DNA of 58,054 nt from an uncultured Alistipes sp. Its GTDB lineage: Bacteria; Bacteroidota; Bacteroidia; Bacteroidales; Rikenellaceae. Each line of letters begins with the position of its first letter. The stretch's first letter is position 1. Made by a program: the position numbers and the translations under genes. The stretch is taken from contig CAOJSG010000007.1 of assembly GCA_948442615.1 (NCBI GenBank), forward strand, positions 1 through 58,054. Reading direction: 5' to 3'. Below are positions 8,240-18,234 of the stretch, in pieces. The notes under the pieces are model-generated. The model was not told the DNA's origin. It ran no database searches and worked only from the letters and a program-made list of their open reading frames with translations.

Positions 8240-9250
8240 TTATTCCTGTTTCGGCCGTTTCGCCGTGATTTTCATCCGCTCGAGGTGCTCCATCAGCCGC
8301 CGCTTGAAGCATTCGCGGCGGAACTTCAGATCCTTCTGCCACCCCTGCCACCGGGTGTACCGGTCGCGCTTTTCCGGATAGATGTCGGGGATCGTGACCA
8401 GGATTCCCGTCTCCTCCACCCCGCCGAAATCGGGATTCGACACCGTGTCGAACACGCGCATCGTGGGCGATAGGTTCATGTAGGCGTTGATCAGCGGCGG
8501 GATGTTTTCGTTGAACTCGCGGATCTTCTGCAGCAGGATGCGGTAATTCTCCTTGTAGTCCTTTCCGGTAAAGAGCTTTTCGTAGTAGGGGTCGTCCAGG
8601 TCGAGCTGCAGGGGGTGGATCGCCTCCACGAGGCGGTCGCGGTCGGGGAAGTAGCGGCGCAGGAACCAGATCAGCGCATTGCGCGCCACGGCCTTGTACG
8701 TGGTGTACATCGTCACCTTGCCGAACAGGTAGCGGGCCTGGGGGTTCAGCACGATGAGCGCCCCCAGCCCGTCCCAGAGGTTGTCCAGGGCGTAGAGGCT
8801 CTTGGGGTTCACGCGCGCCTGATAGTTCACCTGCACGAACGAGCGCCCCAGTTCGATGGTGTAGGGCAGGAATTCGCGGCGGAACTTGTCGCTGAACCGG
8901 AAGTAGTGTTCGGTCGACAGGTGGCGCGGCCGTTCGTCGGTGCTGACGATGAAGCGGTATCCTCCGACGATCTGTTCGGCCGCCGGATCCCACACGATCA
9001 GCTGGTAATAGCCGTCGCCGGCCGTATCCTCCTCGTCGATGTCGGTCGCGAGCCCCGTGCCGCCGCCGGCCTTGCGGAAGGCCTCTTCGCGCAGGCGGCC
9101 GATTTCGCGCATCAGATTCGGGCATTCGGCCGCGCAGAAGACATAGATCTCGTTGCGTGCCTTGTTCGTGTCGCGGACCTTGCGTTCCGGGGTGAGCTCC
9201 CCGCGCAGCAGTTCCCGGTCGACGGGGGATATGATGGGCTCCATGGGCAT
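8240..9250 (-). CDS. glsB: GNAT-like acyl-ACP N-acyltransferase of glycine lipid synthesis (GlsB/OlsB-like)
   Basis: The 336-residue protein belongs to the OlsB-like hemolysin/acyltransferase family with an N-acyltransferase fold: YYQLIVWDPAAEQIVGGYRF at about 80-100, ELGRSFVQVNYQ at about 132-143, and a Trp/Tyr-rich segment. In Bacteroides GlsB transfers a 3-hydroxyacyl chain from ACP to glycine and the partner GlsA adds a second chain, making glycine lipids. It lies 37 bp downstream of the GlsA-like gene, the same pairing. The assignment to glycine rather than ornithine follows from that pairing and from Bacteroidetes knowledge. Confidence 0.8.
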   Translation of the reverse strand: MPMEPIISPVDRELLRGELTPERKVRDTNKARNEIYVFCAAECPNLMREIGRLREEAFRKAGGGTGLATDIDEEDTAGDGYYQLIVWDPAAEQIVGGYRFIVSTDERPRHLSTEHYFRFSDKFRREFLPYTIELGRSFVQVNYQARVNPKSLYALDNLWDGLGALIVLNPQARYLFGKVTMYTTYKAVARNALIWFLRRYFPDRDRLVEAIHPLQLDLDDPYYEKLFTGKDYKENYRILLQKIREFNENIPPLINAYMNLSPTMRVFDTVSNPDFGGVEETGILVTIPDIYPEKRDRYTRWQGWQKDLKFRRECFKRRLMEHLERMKITAKRPKQE

Positions 9251-9287
9251 GTGCTTGTGGATTGTTCGGAGGGCAAAAATAACCGAT

Positions 9288-10121
9288 TTAACGTCCGTTG
9301 TTACCGTCCGCGAGCCGATTTTTCAGAAAATAGGTCTTTTTGCGTATGTACTCCGTCTGTTCGTGCAGCGATCCCTGCTCCTGCAGTTCGGCCATCGGAA
9401 TGGGCTCTCCGGCCACGATGCGGAAGTGCCGGCCCTTCTGCGAGAACATCTCGTCGGGCAGCCACAGCAGTTCGATGTTGAACTTCACGCCCAGCATCTT
9501 GCGCAGTGCGGTCATGCGGTAGAAGAAGTTCGACAGCCGGCCCTCGACGAAGAGCGGCACGATCTGCCGCTGCGAGGCGTAGGCCTTTTTCAGGAAGCTG
9601 CTCTTCCAGGGCAGATCGGTCACCTCGCCCCGGATGCGCCGCGAGCACAGTCCGGCCGGAAAGGTCAGGATCTGCCGTTCGCCGAACATCTCCTCGTCGA
9701 ATTTGCGGGCGTACGCCGCGTTCTGCGCGCCGTATTTGTTCACGGGGATCCACAGCGGGCGCAGCGGTTCGAGGTGCATCAGCAGGTCGTTCACCACCAC
9801 GCGGGCATCCCCGAACCGTTCGATGAGCTTGTCGGCCAGCATCATGCCGTCCATCCCTCCGAACGGATGGTTGGCCACGAACAGGTAGCGTCCCTTCGGG
9901 TCGAGCCGCTCCAGCCCTTCGGCCGAGTAGGTCACCTCCCATTCGCGGAAGCAGGCGCGGATGAACTCCTGCGGCGGCAGGTCCCAGTAGGTGCGGAGAA
10001 TGTGGTTGATCTCCGCCTCGTGGATCGTGCGGCGGAGCCATTGCACGGCGAATGCGGGGATCCGCTGCGAGAGGCGCGGCGCTTTGGTCTGCAATACGGC
10101 GCCTATGTCTATTTCGGGCAT
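9288..10121 (-). CDS. glsA: PlsC-like O-acyltransferase of glycine lipid synthesis (GlsA-like)
   Basis: The 277-residue protein carries the lysophospholipid-acyltransferase HxxxxD motif in NHPFGGMDG (about residues 83-91) and later blocks LTFPAGLCSRR (about 152-162) and IVPLFVEGR (about 188-196). In Bacteroides it would O-acylate the hydroxyl of N-acyl glycine. It has no signal peptide and is expected at the inner leaflet of the cytoplasmic membrane. It is the first gene of a two-gene minus operon with glsB, behind a -7 box at 10260-10267, divergent from rsmH. Confidence 0.82.
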   Translation of the reverse strand: MPEIDIGAVLQTKAPRLSQRIPAFAVQWLRRTIHEAEINHILRTYWDLPPQEFIRACFREWEVTYSAEGLERLDPKGRYLFVANHPFGGMDGMMLADKLIERFGDARVVVNDLLMHLEPLRPLWIPVNKYGAQNAAYARKFDEEMFGERQILTFPAGLCSRRIRGEVTDLPWKSSFLKKAYASQRQIVPLFVEGRLSNFFYRMTALRKMLGVKFNIELLWLPDEMFSQKGRHFRIVAGEPIPMAELQEQGSLHEQTEYIRKKTYFLKNRLADGNNGR

Positions 10122-10259
10122 CGTTTCTCGGGGGTTATCCGGAGCCGTTTTCTGCGGGTTTTCCTCTGCGGTCCGTCGTCGTTTTCTGCGCTGCGGGGCC
10201 GCTTTGCGGCCGTCGTCGGGCCGGGGTGCGGGGAAGGCGGTTCCGGAAAATTATATCTA

Positions 10260-10267
10260 CAAATATA
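10260..10267 (-). promoter_or_regulatory. -7 box (TATATTTG) for glsAB
   Basis: TATATTTG on the minus strand is an exact TAnnTTTG match, with an AT-rich flank. The leader would be about 130 nt. It lies back to back with the rsmH box at 10291, so the two operons diverge here. Confidence 0.45.
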
Positions 10268-10290
10268 GGCAATCTTTTTCGAATTTTGCC

Positions 10291-10298
10291 TAACTTTA
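10291..10298 (+). promoter_or_regulatory. -7-like box (TAACTTTA) for the division cluster
   Basis: TAACTTTA is a 7-of-8 match to TAnnTTTG, 30 bp before the rsmH start, with an AT-rich flank. No -33 TTTG is seen at standard spacing. Confidence 0.4.
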
Positions 10299-10327
10299 TC
10301 CCCAAATTGACCTTGTACGCAACGAAA

Positions 10328-11254
10328 ATGTCTGAGTATCACACACCGGTGCTTTTGGAGGAGTCCGTAGGCCTGCTCGGGATCGATCCTGCGGGAACCT
10401 ACGTCGATCTCACTTTCGGCGGCGGCGGCCATTCGCGTCGCATCCTCTCCGAGCTGGGACCGCAGGGGCGGCTCTATGCGTTCGACCAGGACAGCGACAC
10501 GCGCGCCAACCGGCCCGACGACGACCGTTTCCGGTATGTGGAGAGCAATTTCCGGTTTCTGCGCGGCGCCCTGCGGCTGCGGGGCGTGACGGCCGTGGAC
10601 GGCATTCTGGCCGATCTGGGCGTTTCGTCGCACCATTTCGACCAGCTCGACCGGGGTTTTTCGTTCCGGGGCGATGCGCCGCTCGACATGCGGATGAACC
10701 GGCGCGGAGGGCTTACGGCCGCCGCGGTGGTCAATACCTATTCCAATGCCGATCTGACGCGTATCCTGGGCGACTGGGGCGAGATCGCCACGCCGTGGAA
10801 GGCGGCCAACTGCATCGAACGGGCCCGCGGCGCGGCGCCGATCGAAACCACCGCGGCGCTGGTCGAGGCGGTGCGGCCCTGCACGCCGAAGGGGGCCGAG
10901 GCGAAGTTTCTCACCAAGCTGTTCCAGGCCCTGCGCATCGAGGTCAACGGCGAGATGGAGGCCCTGAAGATGGCGCTCGAGCAGAGTCTGAAGGTGCTCC
11001 GGCCGGGCGGACGGCTGGTCGTGATCTCCTACCATTCGCTCGAGGACCGGCTCGTGAAGAATTTCCTGCGGAGCGGGAATTTCGAAGGGCGTGTCGAGAA
11101 GGATTTCTTCGGCCGGCAGCAGACGCCGTTCGAGATCGTGACGCGCAAGGCGGTCGTTCCGTCGGCCGACGAGCTGGCGCGCAATCCGCGTTCGCGTTCG
11201 GCGAAATTGCGGGCGGGCGTCAAATGCGGCGCGGACGAGGCGGCGAACCGATAA
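10328..11254 (+). CDS. rsmH: 16S rRNA (cytosine1402-N4)-methyltransferase
   Basis: The 308-residue protein has the MraW/RsmH order of motifs: YHTPVLLEE near the start, the SAM-binding DLTFGGGGHSR loop, DLGVSSHHFD, GFSFRGDAPLDMRMN and the C-terminal VISYHSLEDR. RsmH methylates C1402 of 16S rRNA together with RsmI. ATG 10328 gives the family-typical N terminus MSEYHTPV. It is the first gene of the cluster; no mraZ is present between it and the divergent glsA. ftsL follows 12 bp later. Confidence 0.96.
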   Translation: MSEYHTPVLLEESVGLLGIDPAGTYVDLTFGGGGHSRRILSELGPQGRLYAFDQDSDTRANRPDDDRFRYVESNFRFLRGALRLRGVTAVDGILADLGVSSHHFDQLDRGFSFRGDAPLDMRMNRRGGLTAAAVVNTYSNADLTRILGDWGEIATPWKAANCIERARGAAPIETTAALVEAVRPCTPKGAEAKFLTKLFQALRIEVNGEMEALKMALEQSLKVLRPGGRLVVISYHSLEDRLVKNFLRSGNFEGRVEKDFFGRQQTPFEIVTRKAVVPSADELARNPRSRSAKLRAGVKCGADEAANR

Positions 11255-11266
11255 GGGCAAGACGAA

Positions 11267-11794
11267 ATGTACAACGATCACGAATTCGATCCGATTCCGG
11301 CGGAGGAGCTCGCCGAGCGCGAACGCGAGGCCGAGCTGGCCCGCCGCATCCGCCGCGAGGTGGTGCGCATGCAGCGCGGCGAGGCCGACGACGACCTGCG
11401 CGAGGATGCCGCGCGCGAAGCCGAGGAGCGGGCCGCCGAGGAGGAGGCTGCCGCCGCTGCCGAACGGCGCGAACGGCGGCGGCGTTCCAATCCGCTGTGG
11501 CTGCTCTTCACGGGCAATATCCTCGTTCGCGAGGGGATCTCGGAGTACTATCGCTACATGCTCTGCATCGCGGGCATGTTTTTCATCAGCATCGTCGTGA
11601 TCTTCATGACGCTGCGTCTGGACATGAAGTTTTCGCGCCTCGAACGCGAGGTGCAGGTGCTGCACGAACGGTCGCTCCGGCTCCAGCAGGAGCGCTACCG
11701 CCGAACCACCCATTCGGCGATTCTCGACGAGCTGCGGCGCCGCGACATCGATCTGGCCGATCCGCTCGTTCCGGCCGAAGTGATCGACGATTGA
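11267..11794 (+). CDS. ftsL: FtsL-like division protein (Bacteroidetes type), 175 aa
   Basis: The product has a long charged cytoplasmic N terminus (about 1-96, rich in Glu/Arg/Ala), one membrane helix at about 97-116 (LCIAGMFFISIVVIF), and a short periplasmic coiled-coil region. This single-pass layout and the location between rsmH and the ftsI-type PBP identify the FtsL equivalent that bridges FtsB/FtsI. Sequence similarity to proteobacterial FtsL is minimal, as is normal for the phylum. The charged cytoplasmic domain is long compared with classical FtsL. Confidence 0.82.
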   Translation: MYNDHEFDPIPAEELAEREREAELARRIRREVVRMQRGEADDDLREDAAREAEERAAEEEAAAAAERRERRRRSNPLWLLFTGNILVREGISEYYRYMLCIAGMFFISIVVIFMTLRLDMKFSRLEREVQVLHERSLRLQQERYRRTTHSAILDELRRRDIDLADPLVPAEVIDD

Positions 11795-11799
11795 GGGAT

Positions 11800-14082
11800 A
11801 TGAAGGAGGAACCGTCGAAGATAAAGAGCGATATTCTGCTGCGGGTGCGCCTGCTCTACGTGCTGTTCGTCGTGATCGGCACGGTGGTGCTGTTGCGTCT
11901 GATCTGGGTGCAGTTCAGCCCCGAGATCGCCCGGAACGCCCGGCGGCTCGAGCACCGGATCTTCAGTCTCAAGGAGCTGCCGGCCCAGCGGGGCGCCATC
12001 CTCACGCGCGACGGCGAGCCGCTGGCCACCTCCATGTTCCGCTACCGGGTCGAGTTCGATTTCGGCAGCGAGGGGCTCGATTCGCTCGACACGTTCGAGG
12101 AGCAGAGCGATTCGCTTTCGCAGCTGCTCGCGCTGTTCTTCAAGGACCGTACGGCCGCCCAGTACCGCGAGATGTTCCGCCGCGAGCATGCCCGCTGTTA
12201 CCGGCTCGTCAATCCGCGCGACACGACCTGCTACCGGTCGGAGGGCGCCGTGGCCCGTTTTTTCGACCGGATCTTCAACCGGGAGTTCGAGAAGAAGCGG
12301 ATCTTCGACACGATCCGCGACCACCGGCCCGTGACGATCTTTCCGCGCGACGTCGATTACGCCGAGTGGCGCGAGCTGAGCACCTATCCGCTGCTCAACT
12401 GGAACATGGGCATGGTCTACCGGCTCGCCGAGTGCGACGAGCGCATCTATCCGCAGGGCGAACTGGCCCGCCGTACGATCGGGAAGGTCGCCGAGGAGCG
12501 CAAGCACAGCTACGGCATCGAGGATGCCTACCGCGAGGAGCTGGCCGGCACCGACGGCCAGATCCTCCGTCAGCGTATCGCCCGCAATTTCTACGGGCGC
12601 GTCAATCACGGGGAGAACGTCGATCCGGAGAACGGACTGGACGTCGTCACCACGCTCGATCTGGACCTGCAGGACGTGGCCGACAAGGCGCTGCTGGCGC
12701 AGCTTACGAGCCAGAATGCGGTGTGGGGCACGGCGCTGGTCATGGAGACGGCCACGGGCGAGATCCTGGCCATGGCCAATCGGGGGCGCAAGGATATCCG
12801 GTCGGGGGATTTCACCGAGGCCGAGAATTATGCGCTGGGCAAGTCGCTGGAACCCGGTTCGACCTTCAAGCTGGCCTCGATGCTGCTCCTGCTCGAGGAC
12901 GACGGCATGTCGCCTTCGGTCACTTACGATACGAACAACGGCGATCGGGTCGACGTGGGGCCGGCCAAAGGGAAAAACGGCATCCGCGACTCGCACCGCG
13001 GCGATCGGGTGATCGACCTGCGGCGCGCCGTGGCGGTGTCGTCGAACGTCTATTTCGCCCGTGCGATCTGGGACCGTTACGGCGCGACCGGCCGCAAGGA
13101 GGAGTATAGCCGGTTTCTCAACGAACGGCTCCATCTGGGCGAATGCGCGGGGCTGGAGATGCTCGGCGAGCGCAAGCCTGAGATGGCCGCCACGTGGAAG
13201 GGGGTCCCCGACCCGGGCATGAAGGTGGTGAAGATGAGCTACGGCTACCGCGTGCGGATGACGCCTTTGCAGATCCTCACGTTCTACAACGCCGTCGCCA
13301 ACGACGGCCGCATGATCGCTCCGGTGCTGGTGCGCGAGCTGCGCCGCAACGGCAAGACCGTCGAACGGTTCGAGACGCATACCATCGCCGACCGCATCTG
13401 CTCTCCCGCCACCCTGCGGATCGTCCGCGACTGCCTGGAGGCGGTCTGCACGGAGAAGGGCGGCACGGCCGCGCGTTTTTTCAGCGATACGACGCGCTTC
13501 CGCGTGGCGGCCAAGACCGGTACCGCGCAGGTCACCGATCCGACCAGCAGCGCGAACTACCTGGCCAGCATGGCGGCCTATTTCCCGGCCGAAAATCCGC
13601 GCTACACCGTGCTGTCGGTCATCGCCACCCGCTCGCAGGCGGGCAAAACCTACTACGGCGCCTCGCTTGCGGGGCCCGTGGTCAAGCGGCTGGTCGACTA
13701 CATCTACTACCGCGAGCACGACTGGTACCGGCCGCTCGAATCCTCGGGCGAGCGTCATTTCCCGCAGCGCATCAAGGGCGGCGACATCCGCCAGATCCGG
13801 CGCGTCGCCGACCGGTTCGCTCCGAAGGTCGAGTCGGACAGCCGTTCGGGATGGGGCCGCGTGCGGGTTGACAGCCTTTCGCACGTCGAGGTCGCCTCGC
13901 TCGCGGTCGATCCGGGGATCATGCCCGACGTGCGGGGCATGGGACTCAAGGATGCGCTGTTCCTGCTCGAGAACCGGGGCCTCCGGGTCGCCTTTTCGGG
14001 CGGCGGAAGCATCGTGCAACAAAGTGTCGCACCGGGTTCACGGATTCGTCCGGGTACTTCGGTGCTGTTGACTATGAAATAG
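11800..14082 (+). CDS. ftsI: division-specific peptidoglycan transpeptidase (class B PBP, FtsI-type) with PASTA domain
   Basis: The 760-residue protein has an N-terminal membrane anchor (about 16-35), a dimerisation/pedestal region, and the transpeptidase domain with all three motifs: STFK at 354-357 (nucleophile Ser354), SSN at 413-415 and KTG at 570-572. A single C-terminal PASTA-like domain (about 697-760, MPDVRGMGLKDA...) follows, common in Bacteroidetes FtsI. It crosslinks septal peptidoglycan in the periplasm. ATG 11800 lies 5 bp after the ftsL stop; longer in-frame upstream codons read through ftsL and are not used. Confidence 0.95.
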   Translation: MKEEPSKIKSDILLRVRLLYVLFVVIGTVVLLRLIWVQFSPEIARNARRLEHRIFSLKELPAQRGAILTRDGEPLATSMFRYRVEFDFGSEGLDSLDTFEEQSDSLSQLLALFFKDRTAAQYREMFRREHARCYRLVNPRDTTCYRSEGAVARFFDRIFNREFEKKRIFDTIRDHRPVTIFPRDVDYAEWRELSTYPLLNWNMGMVYRLAECDERIYPQGELARRTIGKVAEERKHSYGIEDAYREELAGTDGQILRQRIARNFYGRVNHGENVDPENGLDVVTTLDLDLQDVADKALLAQLTSQNAVWGTALVMETATGEILAMANRGRKDIRSGDFTEAENYALGKSLEPGSTFKLASMLLLLEDDGMSPSVTYDTNNGDRVDVGPAKGKNGIRDSHRGDRVIDLRRAVAVSSNVYFARAIWDRYGATGRKEEYSRFLNERLHLGECAGLEMLGERKPEMAATWKGVPDPGMKVVKMSYGYRVRMTPLQILTFYNAVANDGRMIAPVLVRELRRNGKTVERFETHTIADRICSPATLRIVRDCLEAVCTEKGGTAARFFSDTTRFRVAAKTGTAQVTDPTSSANYLASMAAYFPAENPRYTVLSVIATRSQAGKTYYGASLAGPVVKRLVDYIYYREHDWYRPLESSGERHFPQRIKGGDIRQIRRVADRFAPKVESDSRSGWGRVRVDSLSHVEVASLAVDPGIMPDVRGMGLKDALFLLENRGLRVAFSGGGSIVQQSVAPGSRIRPGTSVLLTMK

Positions 14083-14090
14083 TTACGCAT

Positions 14091-15569
14091 ATGAAAAGAT
14101 TGAACGACCTGTTGCGCGGCCTTGCGTGCGTTTCGGTCGAGGGGGCTTCGGACGTCGAAGTCGCCGAGTTGGTCTACGACTCGCGCCGGGTACGTCCCGG
14201 GAGCTGCTTTTTCGCCGTGCGGGGCACGGCGAGCGACGGCCACGACTATATCCCCGCCGCCGTGGCGGCCGGTGCCTCGGTCGTCGTGTGCGAACGGCTG
14301 CCCGAGCCGCTTCCCGCTGGCGCGACCTTCGTGCGGGTCGCCGACACGAACGCCGCCATGGGCGATCTCGCCGCGGCGTTCTACGACCATCCGAGCCGCT
14401 CCCTGCGGCTGGTCGGGGTCACGGGCACCAACGGCAAAACCACGACGGCCACACTGCTCTACGAACTCGTGCGTGCTTCGGGCTGCCGTGCGGGGCTGAT
14501 CTCGACGGTGGTCTACCGCATTGACGAGCGGAGCGTCGAGGCGACCCACACCACGCCCGACGCCATCCGGCTTCAGTCGATGATGCGCGAGATGGTCGAT
14601 GCGGGCTGCGAATACTGCTTCATGGAGTGTTCGTCGCATGCCATCGTCCAGGAGCGGATCCGCGGGCTGCACTTCGCGGGGGGTGTCTTCACCAACCTCA
14701 CGCACGACCATCTGGACTACCACAAGACTTTCGCCGAGTACCTCCGGGCCAAGAAGCTCTTCTTCGACGCCCTGCCCGCGGGGGCCTTCGCGCTGACTAA
14801 CGCCGACGACCGCAACGGCCGCGTGATGGTGCAGAATACGGCCGCCGCTGTGCATACCTATTCGCTGCGGGCGATGGCCGATTTCCGGTGCCGGATTCTC
14901 GAGATGCATCCCGACGGCATGCTGCTGCGCATCGACGGCAGCGAGGTGTGGGTCGGCTTCCTGGGGCGGTTCAACGCCTGCAACCTGCTGGCGGTCTACG
15001 GTACGGCCGTGCTGCTGGGGCTCGACCGGCAGCGGGTGCTGCAGACGCTGAGCTCGCTGCGCCCCGTCAGCGGCCGGTTCGAGACGATCCGCGCCGCGAA
15101 CGGCGTCACGGCCGTGGTGGACTACGCCCATACGCCCGATGCGCTGGAGAACGTGCTCCGTACGCTCGGCGAACTGCGGCGTCCGGGACAGAAGCTCGCG
15201 GTCGTCTGCGGCTGCGGCGGCGACCGTGACCGGACCAAACGGCCCGAGATGGCGCGCATCGCCGTGAAATACGCCGATACGGCCATCTTCACCTCCGACA
15301 ATCCGCGTCACGAATCGCCCGAGGCGATCCTTGACGAGATGATCGCCGGGCTGTCGCCTGCCGACCGCTACCTGCGCATCGCCGACCGGGCCGAGGCCAT
15401 CCGTACGGCCGTCATGCTCGCGTCGCCCGGCGACCTGCTGCTCGTGGCGGGCAAGGGACACGAGACCTACCAGATCGTCGGCGATACGAAACATCCGTTC
15501 GACGACCGCGAGGAGGTCCGCCGGGCCTTCGCCCTTTTCGCCGGCCGGACGCCGGATGCCGGCCGCTGA
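14091..15569 (+). CDS. murE: UDP-MurNAc-L-Ala-D-Glu:meso-diaminopimelate ligase
   Basis: The 492-residue Mur ligase shows the P-loop TGTNGKTTT at about 111-119, the central domain with the carbamylated-Lys region AKKLFF (about 220-225), and the DNPR motif at 403-406 (SDNPRHESP). DNPR is the signature of meso-DAP-adding MurE, as opposed to Lys-adding enzymes, so the cell probably has DAP-type peptidoglycan. It starts 8 bp after ftsI, and mraY follows after 52 bp. Confidence 0.95.
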   Translation: MKRLNDLLRGLACVSVEGASDVEVAELVYDSRRVRPGSCFFAVRGTASDGHDYIPAAVAAGASVVVCERLPEPLPAGATFVRVADTNAAMGDLAAAFYDHPSRSLRLVGVTGTNGKTTTATLLYELVRASGCRAGLISTVVYRIDERSVEATHTTPDAIRLQSMMREMVDAGCEYCFMECSSHAIVQERIRGLHFAGGVFTNLTHDHLDYHKTFAEYLRAKKLFFDALPAGAFALTNADDRNGRVMVQNTAAAVHTYSLRAMADFRCRILEMHPDGMLLRIDGSEVWVGFLGRFNACNLLAVYGTAVLLGLDRQRVLQTLSSLRPVSGRFETIRAANGVTAVVDYAHTPDALENVLRTLGELRRPGQKLAVVCGCGGDRDRTKRPEMARIAVKYADTAIFTSDNPRHESPEAILDEMIAGLSPADRYLRIADRAEAIRTAVMLASPGDLLLVAGKGHETYQIVGDTKHPFDDREEVRRAFALFAGRTPDAGR

Positions 15570-15621
15570 AAAGCTTTCCCCGATTGATTGCGAATCGTTC
15601 TTAATACCCTGTTTTTCCGTC

Positions 15622-16866
15622 ATGTTCTACCATCTTTTCAAATACCTCGATCGGACCTACGACCTGCCCGGCTCGGGCATGTTCCAATACCTCTCGTTCC
15701 GTGCGGCTGCGGCCGTCATCGTGTCGCTGCTCATCGTCGTCATCTTCGGCCGGCGGATCATCGACTACCTCCGTCGCAAGCAGATCGGCGAGGAGATCCG
15801 CGACCTGGGGCTCGACGGCCAGATGCAGAAGCGCGGAACCCCCACGATGGGCGGCGTCATCATTCTGCTGGCCATCCTGGTGCCCACGCTGCTTTTCGCG
15901 CAGCTGGACAACATTTACGTGCAGCTGATGATCGTCTCGTCGCTGTGGCTGGGCTTCATCGGCGGGCTGGATGACTACATCAAGGTGTTCCGCCACCGCA
16001 AGGAGGGGCTCAAGGGCCGTTTCAAGGTGGTCGGCCAGGTGGGCCTGGGCATCATCGTCGGCACGGCGATGTGGCTTTCGCCCGACATCGTGGTGCGCGA
16101 GAAGAGCGTCCGCCCCGTCGAGACGGTCTATGCCGACGCCTCGGGCGAGGTGCTGGCCACCAACGTCCGCAACGTGGTCCTCAGCTCCGAAAGCGTCAAG
16201 ACCACGCAGACCACCATTCCTTTCATCAAGGACAACGAGTTCGACTATCGCTGGCTGACGCTTGGCAACGACACGGCGGCCTGGCTGCTCTATATCCTGA
16301 TGGCGATCTTCGTCGTCACGGCCGTGTCGAACGGCGCTAACCTCACCGACGGGCTCGACGGGCTGGCCACGGGCGTTTCGGCGCCCGTTGTGGCGGTGCT
16401 GGGCGTGCTGGCCTATCTCTCGGGCCACATCGTCTATGCCGATTACCTCAATATCATGTACATCCCGGGCAGCGGCGAGCTGGTGGTGTTCGCCGCGGCG
16501 TTCATCGGTGCGCTGATCGGCTTCCTGTGGTACAACACCCACCCGGCCCAGATCTTCATGGGCGATACGGGGTCGCTGTCGATCGGCGGCATCATGGCCG
16601 TCTTCGCCCTCTGCATCCGCAAGGAGCTGCTGCTGCCGCTGCTGTGCGGCGTGTTCCTGGTGGAGAACCTCTCCACGATGCTGCAGACCGGCTATTTCAA
16701 ATATTCCAAACGCAAATACGGCGAGGGGCGCCGCCTGTTCCGCATGGCGCCCATCCACCACCATTTCCAGAAGATGGGGCTGCCCGAAACCAAGATCGTC
16801 ATCCGTTTCTGGATCGTTTCGCTGCTGCTGGCAGCCATCACGCTTGTGACACTGAAGATTCGATAA
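15622..16866 (+). CDS. mraY: phospho-MurNAc-pentapeptide translocase
   Basis: The 414-residue polytopic membrane protein has MraY landmarks: TPTMGGV near 70, [18 protein letters not shown] and the HHHF motif near the C terminus. It transfers phospho-MurNAc-pentapeptide to undecaprenyl phosphate (lipid I). It is about 50 residues longer than the E. coli enzyme because of an inserted extracytoplasmic loop (about 155-215, [12 protein letters not shown]...), as is usual in Bacteroidetes. ATG 15622 fits the family start (MFYHLFKYL); the upstream in-frame ATG overlaps murE. Confidence 0.95.
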   Translation: MFYHLFKYLDRTYDLPGSGMFQYLSFRAAAAVIVSLLIVVIFGRRIIDYLRRKQIGEEIRDLGLDGQMQKRGTPTMGGVIILLAILVPTLLFAQLDNIYVQLMIVSSLWLGFIGGLDDYIKVFRHRKEGLKGRFKVVGQVGLGIIVGTAMWLSPDIVVREKSVRPVETVYADASGEVLATNVRNVVLSSESVKTTQTTIPFIKDNEFDYRWLTLGNDTAAWLLYILMAIFVVTAVSNGANLTDGLDGLATGVSAPVVAVLGVLAYLSGHIVYADYLNIMYIPGSGELVVFAAAFIGALIGFLWYNTHPAQIFMGDTGSLSIGGIMAVFALCIRKELLLPLLCGVFLVENLSTMLQTGYFKYSKRKYGEGRRLFRMAPIHHHFQKMGLPETKIVIRFWIVSLLLAAITLVTLKIR

Positions 16867-16870
16867 GACC

Positions 16871-18220
16871 ATGAAGAAAATCGTCGTACTGGGCGGCGGC
16901 ATCAGCGGCTACGGCTCCGCGATCCTCGCCAAGAAGAAGGGTTTCGACGTCCTGCTGTCCGACGCCGGGAAGATCGCACCGCGCTACCGTGCGCGGCTCG
17001 ACGAGTGGAAGGTGCCCTACGAGGAGGGGGGGCATACCGAGGAGCGCATCCTGGCGGCCGCCGAGGTCATCAAGTCGCCGGGCATTCCGGAGACGGCGCC
17101 CATCGTGCGCCGGATCCGCGCGGCGGGCATTCCCGTCATCTCCGAGATGGAATTCGCCGGCCGCTACCTGGGCCGCGCGAAGTGCATCTGCATCACCGGC
17201 TCCAACGGCAAGACCACCACTACGTCGCTCATCTACAGGATCATGCGCGACGCCGGACTGAACGTGGCCCTGGGCGGCAATATCGGCGAGAGCTTCGCCT
17301 GGTCGGTCGCTACGGGCGACTACGACTGGTACGTGCTGGAGCTCAGCTCGTTCCAGCTGGACGGCATGTACCGGTTCCGGGCGCACGTCGGCGTGCTGAT
17401 GAACATCACGCCCGACCATCTGGACCGCTACGACCACTGCTTCCAGAACTATGTCGACAGCAAGATGCGCATCGTGCGGAACATGACCTCGCGCGACTTC
17501 TTCGTCTATTCGGGCGACGATCCCGTCATCGCGGAGCAGCTGCCGAAATACGATCTGCGGATGCGCCAGCTGCCCTTCATGGCCCGTTCGGCGGTGGCCA
17601 GCGCTGCGGGCGATGCCTTTCTGTGCGACGGGGTCTTCACGGCTTCCGTGGGCGATGCGTCGGTCGAGATCGACACCGCGAAGATGCGCATCGGCGGGCT
17701 GCACAACGCCTACAACGCGATGGCCGCGGCCCTGGCGACACTGGCCGCGGGCGTCGATCCCGAGCGGATCCGGCAGTCGATCTGCGACTTCGCCCCCGTC
17801 GAGCACCGGCTCGAACCGGCCGGCGAGAAGGAGGGCGTGCTGTGGATCAACGATTCGAAGGCGACCAACGTCGATTCGGTGTGGTATGCGCTCGAGAGCA
17901 TGAAACGCCCCGTGGTGTGGATCGCCGGCGGCACGGACAAGGGCAACGACTACGGACCGCTCAAGGAGTTCGCGCGCCGGAAGGTGCATACGCTCGTCTG
18001 CATGGGGCTCGATAACGCGAAACTCGTCCGCGAGTTCACGGGCGTGGTTCCCGAGGTGATCTCCGCCGATTCGCTCGATTCCGCCATGCGTGCGGCCCGT
18101 GCGGCCGCAAGGCCGGGCGACGCGGTGCTGCTCTCGCCGGCCTGCGCCAGCTTCGACCTGTTCGCCAACTACGAGAACCGGGGCGAGCTGTTCAAGAAAT
18201 GGGTGGCCGAGCATCTCTGA
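16871..18220 (+). CDS. murD: UDP-MurNAc-L-alanine:D-glutamate ligase
   Basis: The 449-residue protein has a Rossmann-like N-terminal domain (VVLGGGISGYGSA), the ATP-binding TGSNGKTTTT at about 111-120, LELSSFQLD and the C-terminal NDSKATN motif. MurD adds D-Glu to UDP-MurNAc-L-Ala in the cytoplasm. It starts 4 bp after mraY. Confidence 0.95.
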   Translation: MKKIVVLGGGISGYGSAILAKKKGFDVLLSDAGKIAPRYRARLDEWKVPYEEGGHTEERILAAAEVIKSPGIPETAPIVRRIRAAGIPVISEMEFAGRYLGRAKCICITGSNGKTTTTSLIYRIMRDAGLNVALGGNIGESFAWSVATGDYDWYVLELSSFQLDGMYRFRAHVGVLMNITPDHLDRYDHCFQNYVDSKMRIVRNMTSRDFFVYSGDDPVIAEQLPKYDLRMRQLPFMARSAVASAAGDAFLCDGVFTASVGDASVEIDTAKMRIGGLHNAYNAMAAALATLAAGVDPERIRQSICDFAPVEHRLEPAGEKEGVLWINDSKATNVDSVWYALESMKRPVVWIAGGTDKGNDYGPLKEFARRKVHTLVCMGLDNAKLVREFTGVVPEVISADSLDSAMRAARAAARPGDAVLLSPACASFDLFANYENRGELFKKWVAEHL

Positions 18221-18234
18221 AAACCGAACCGACG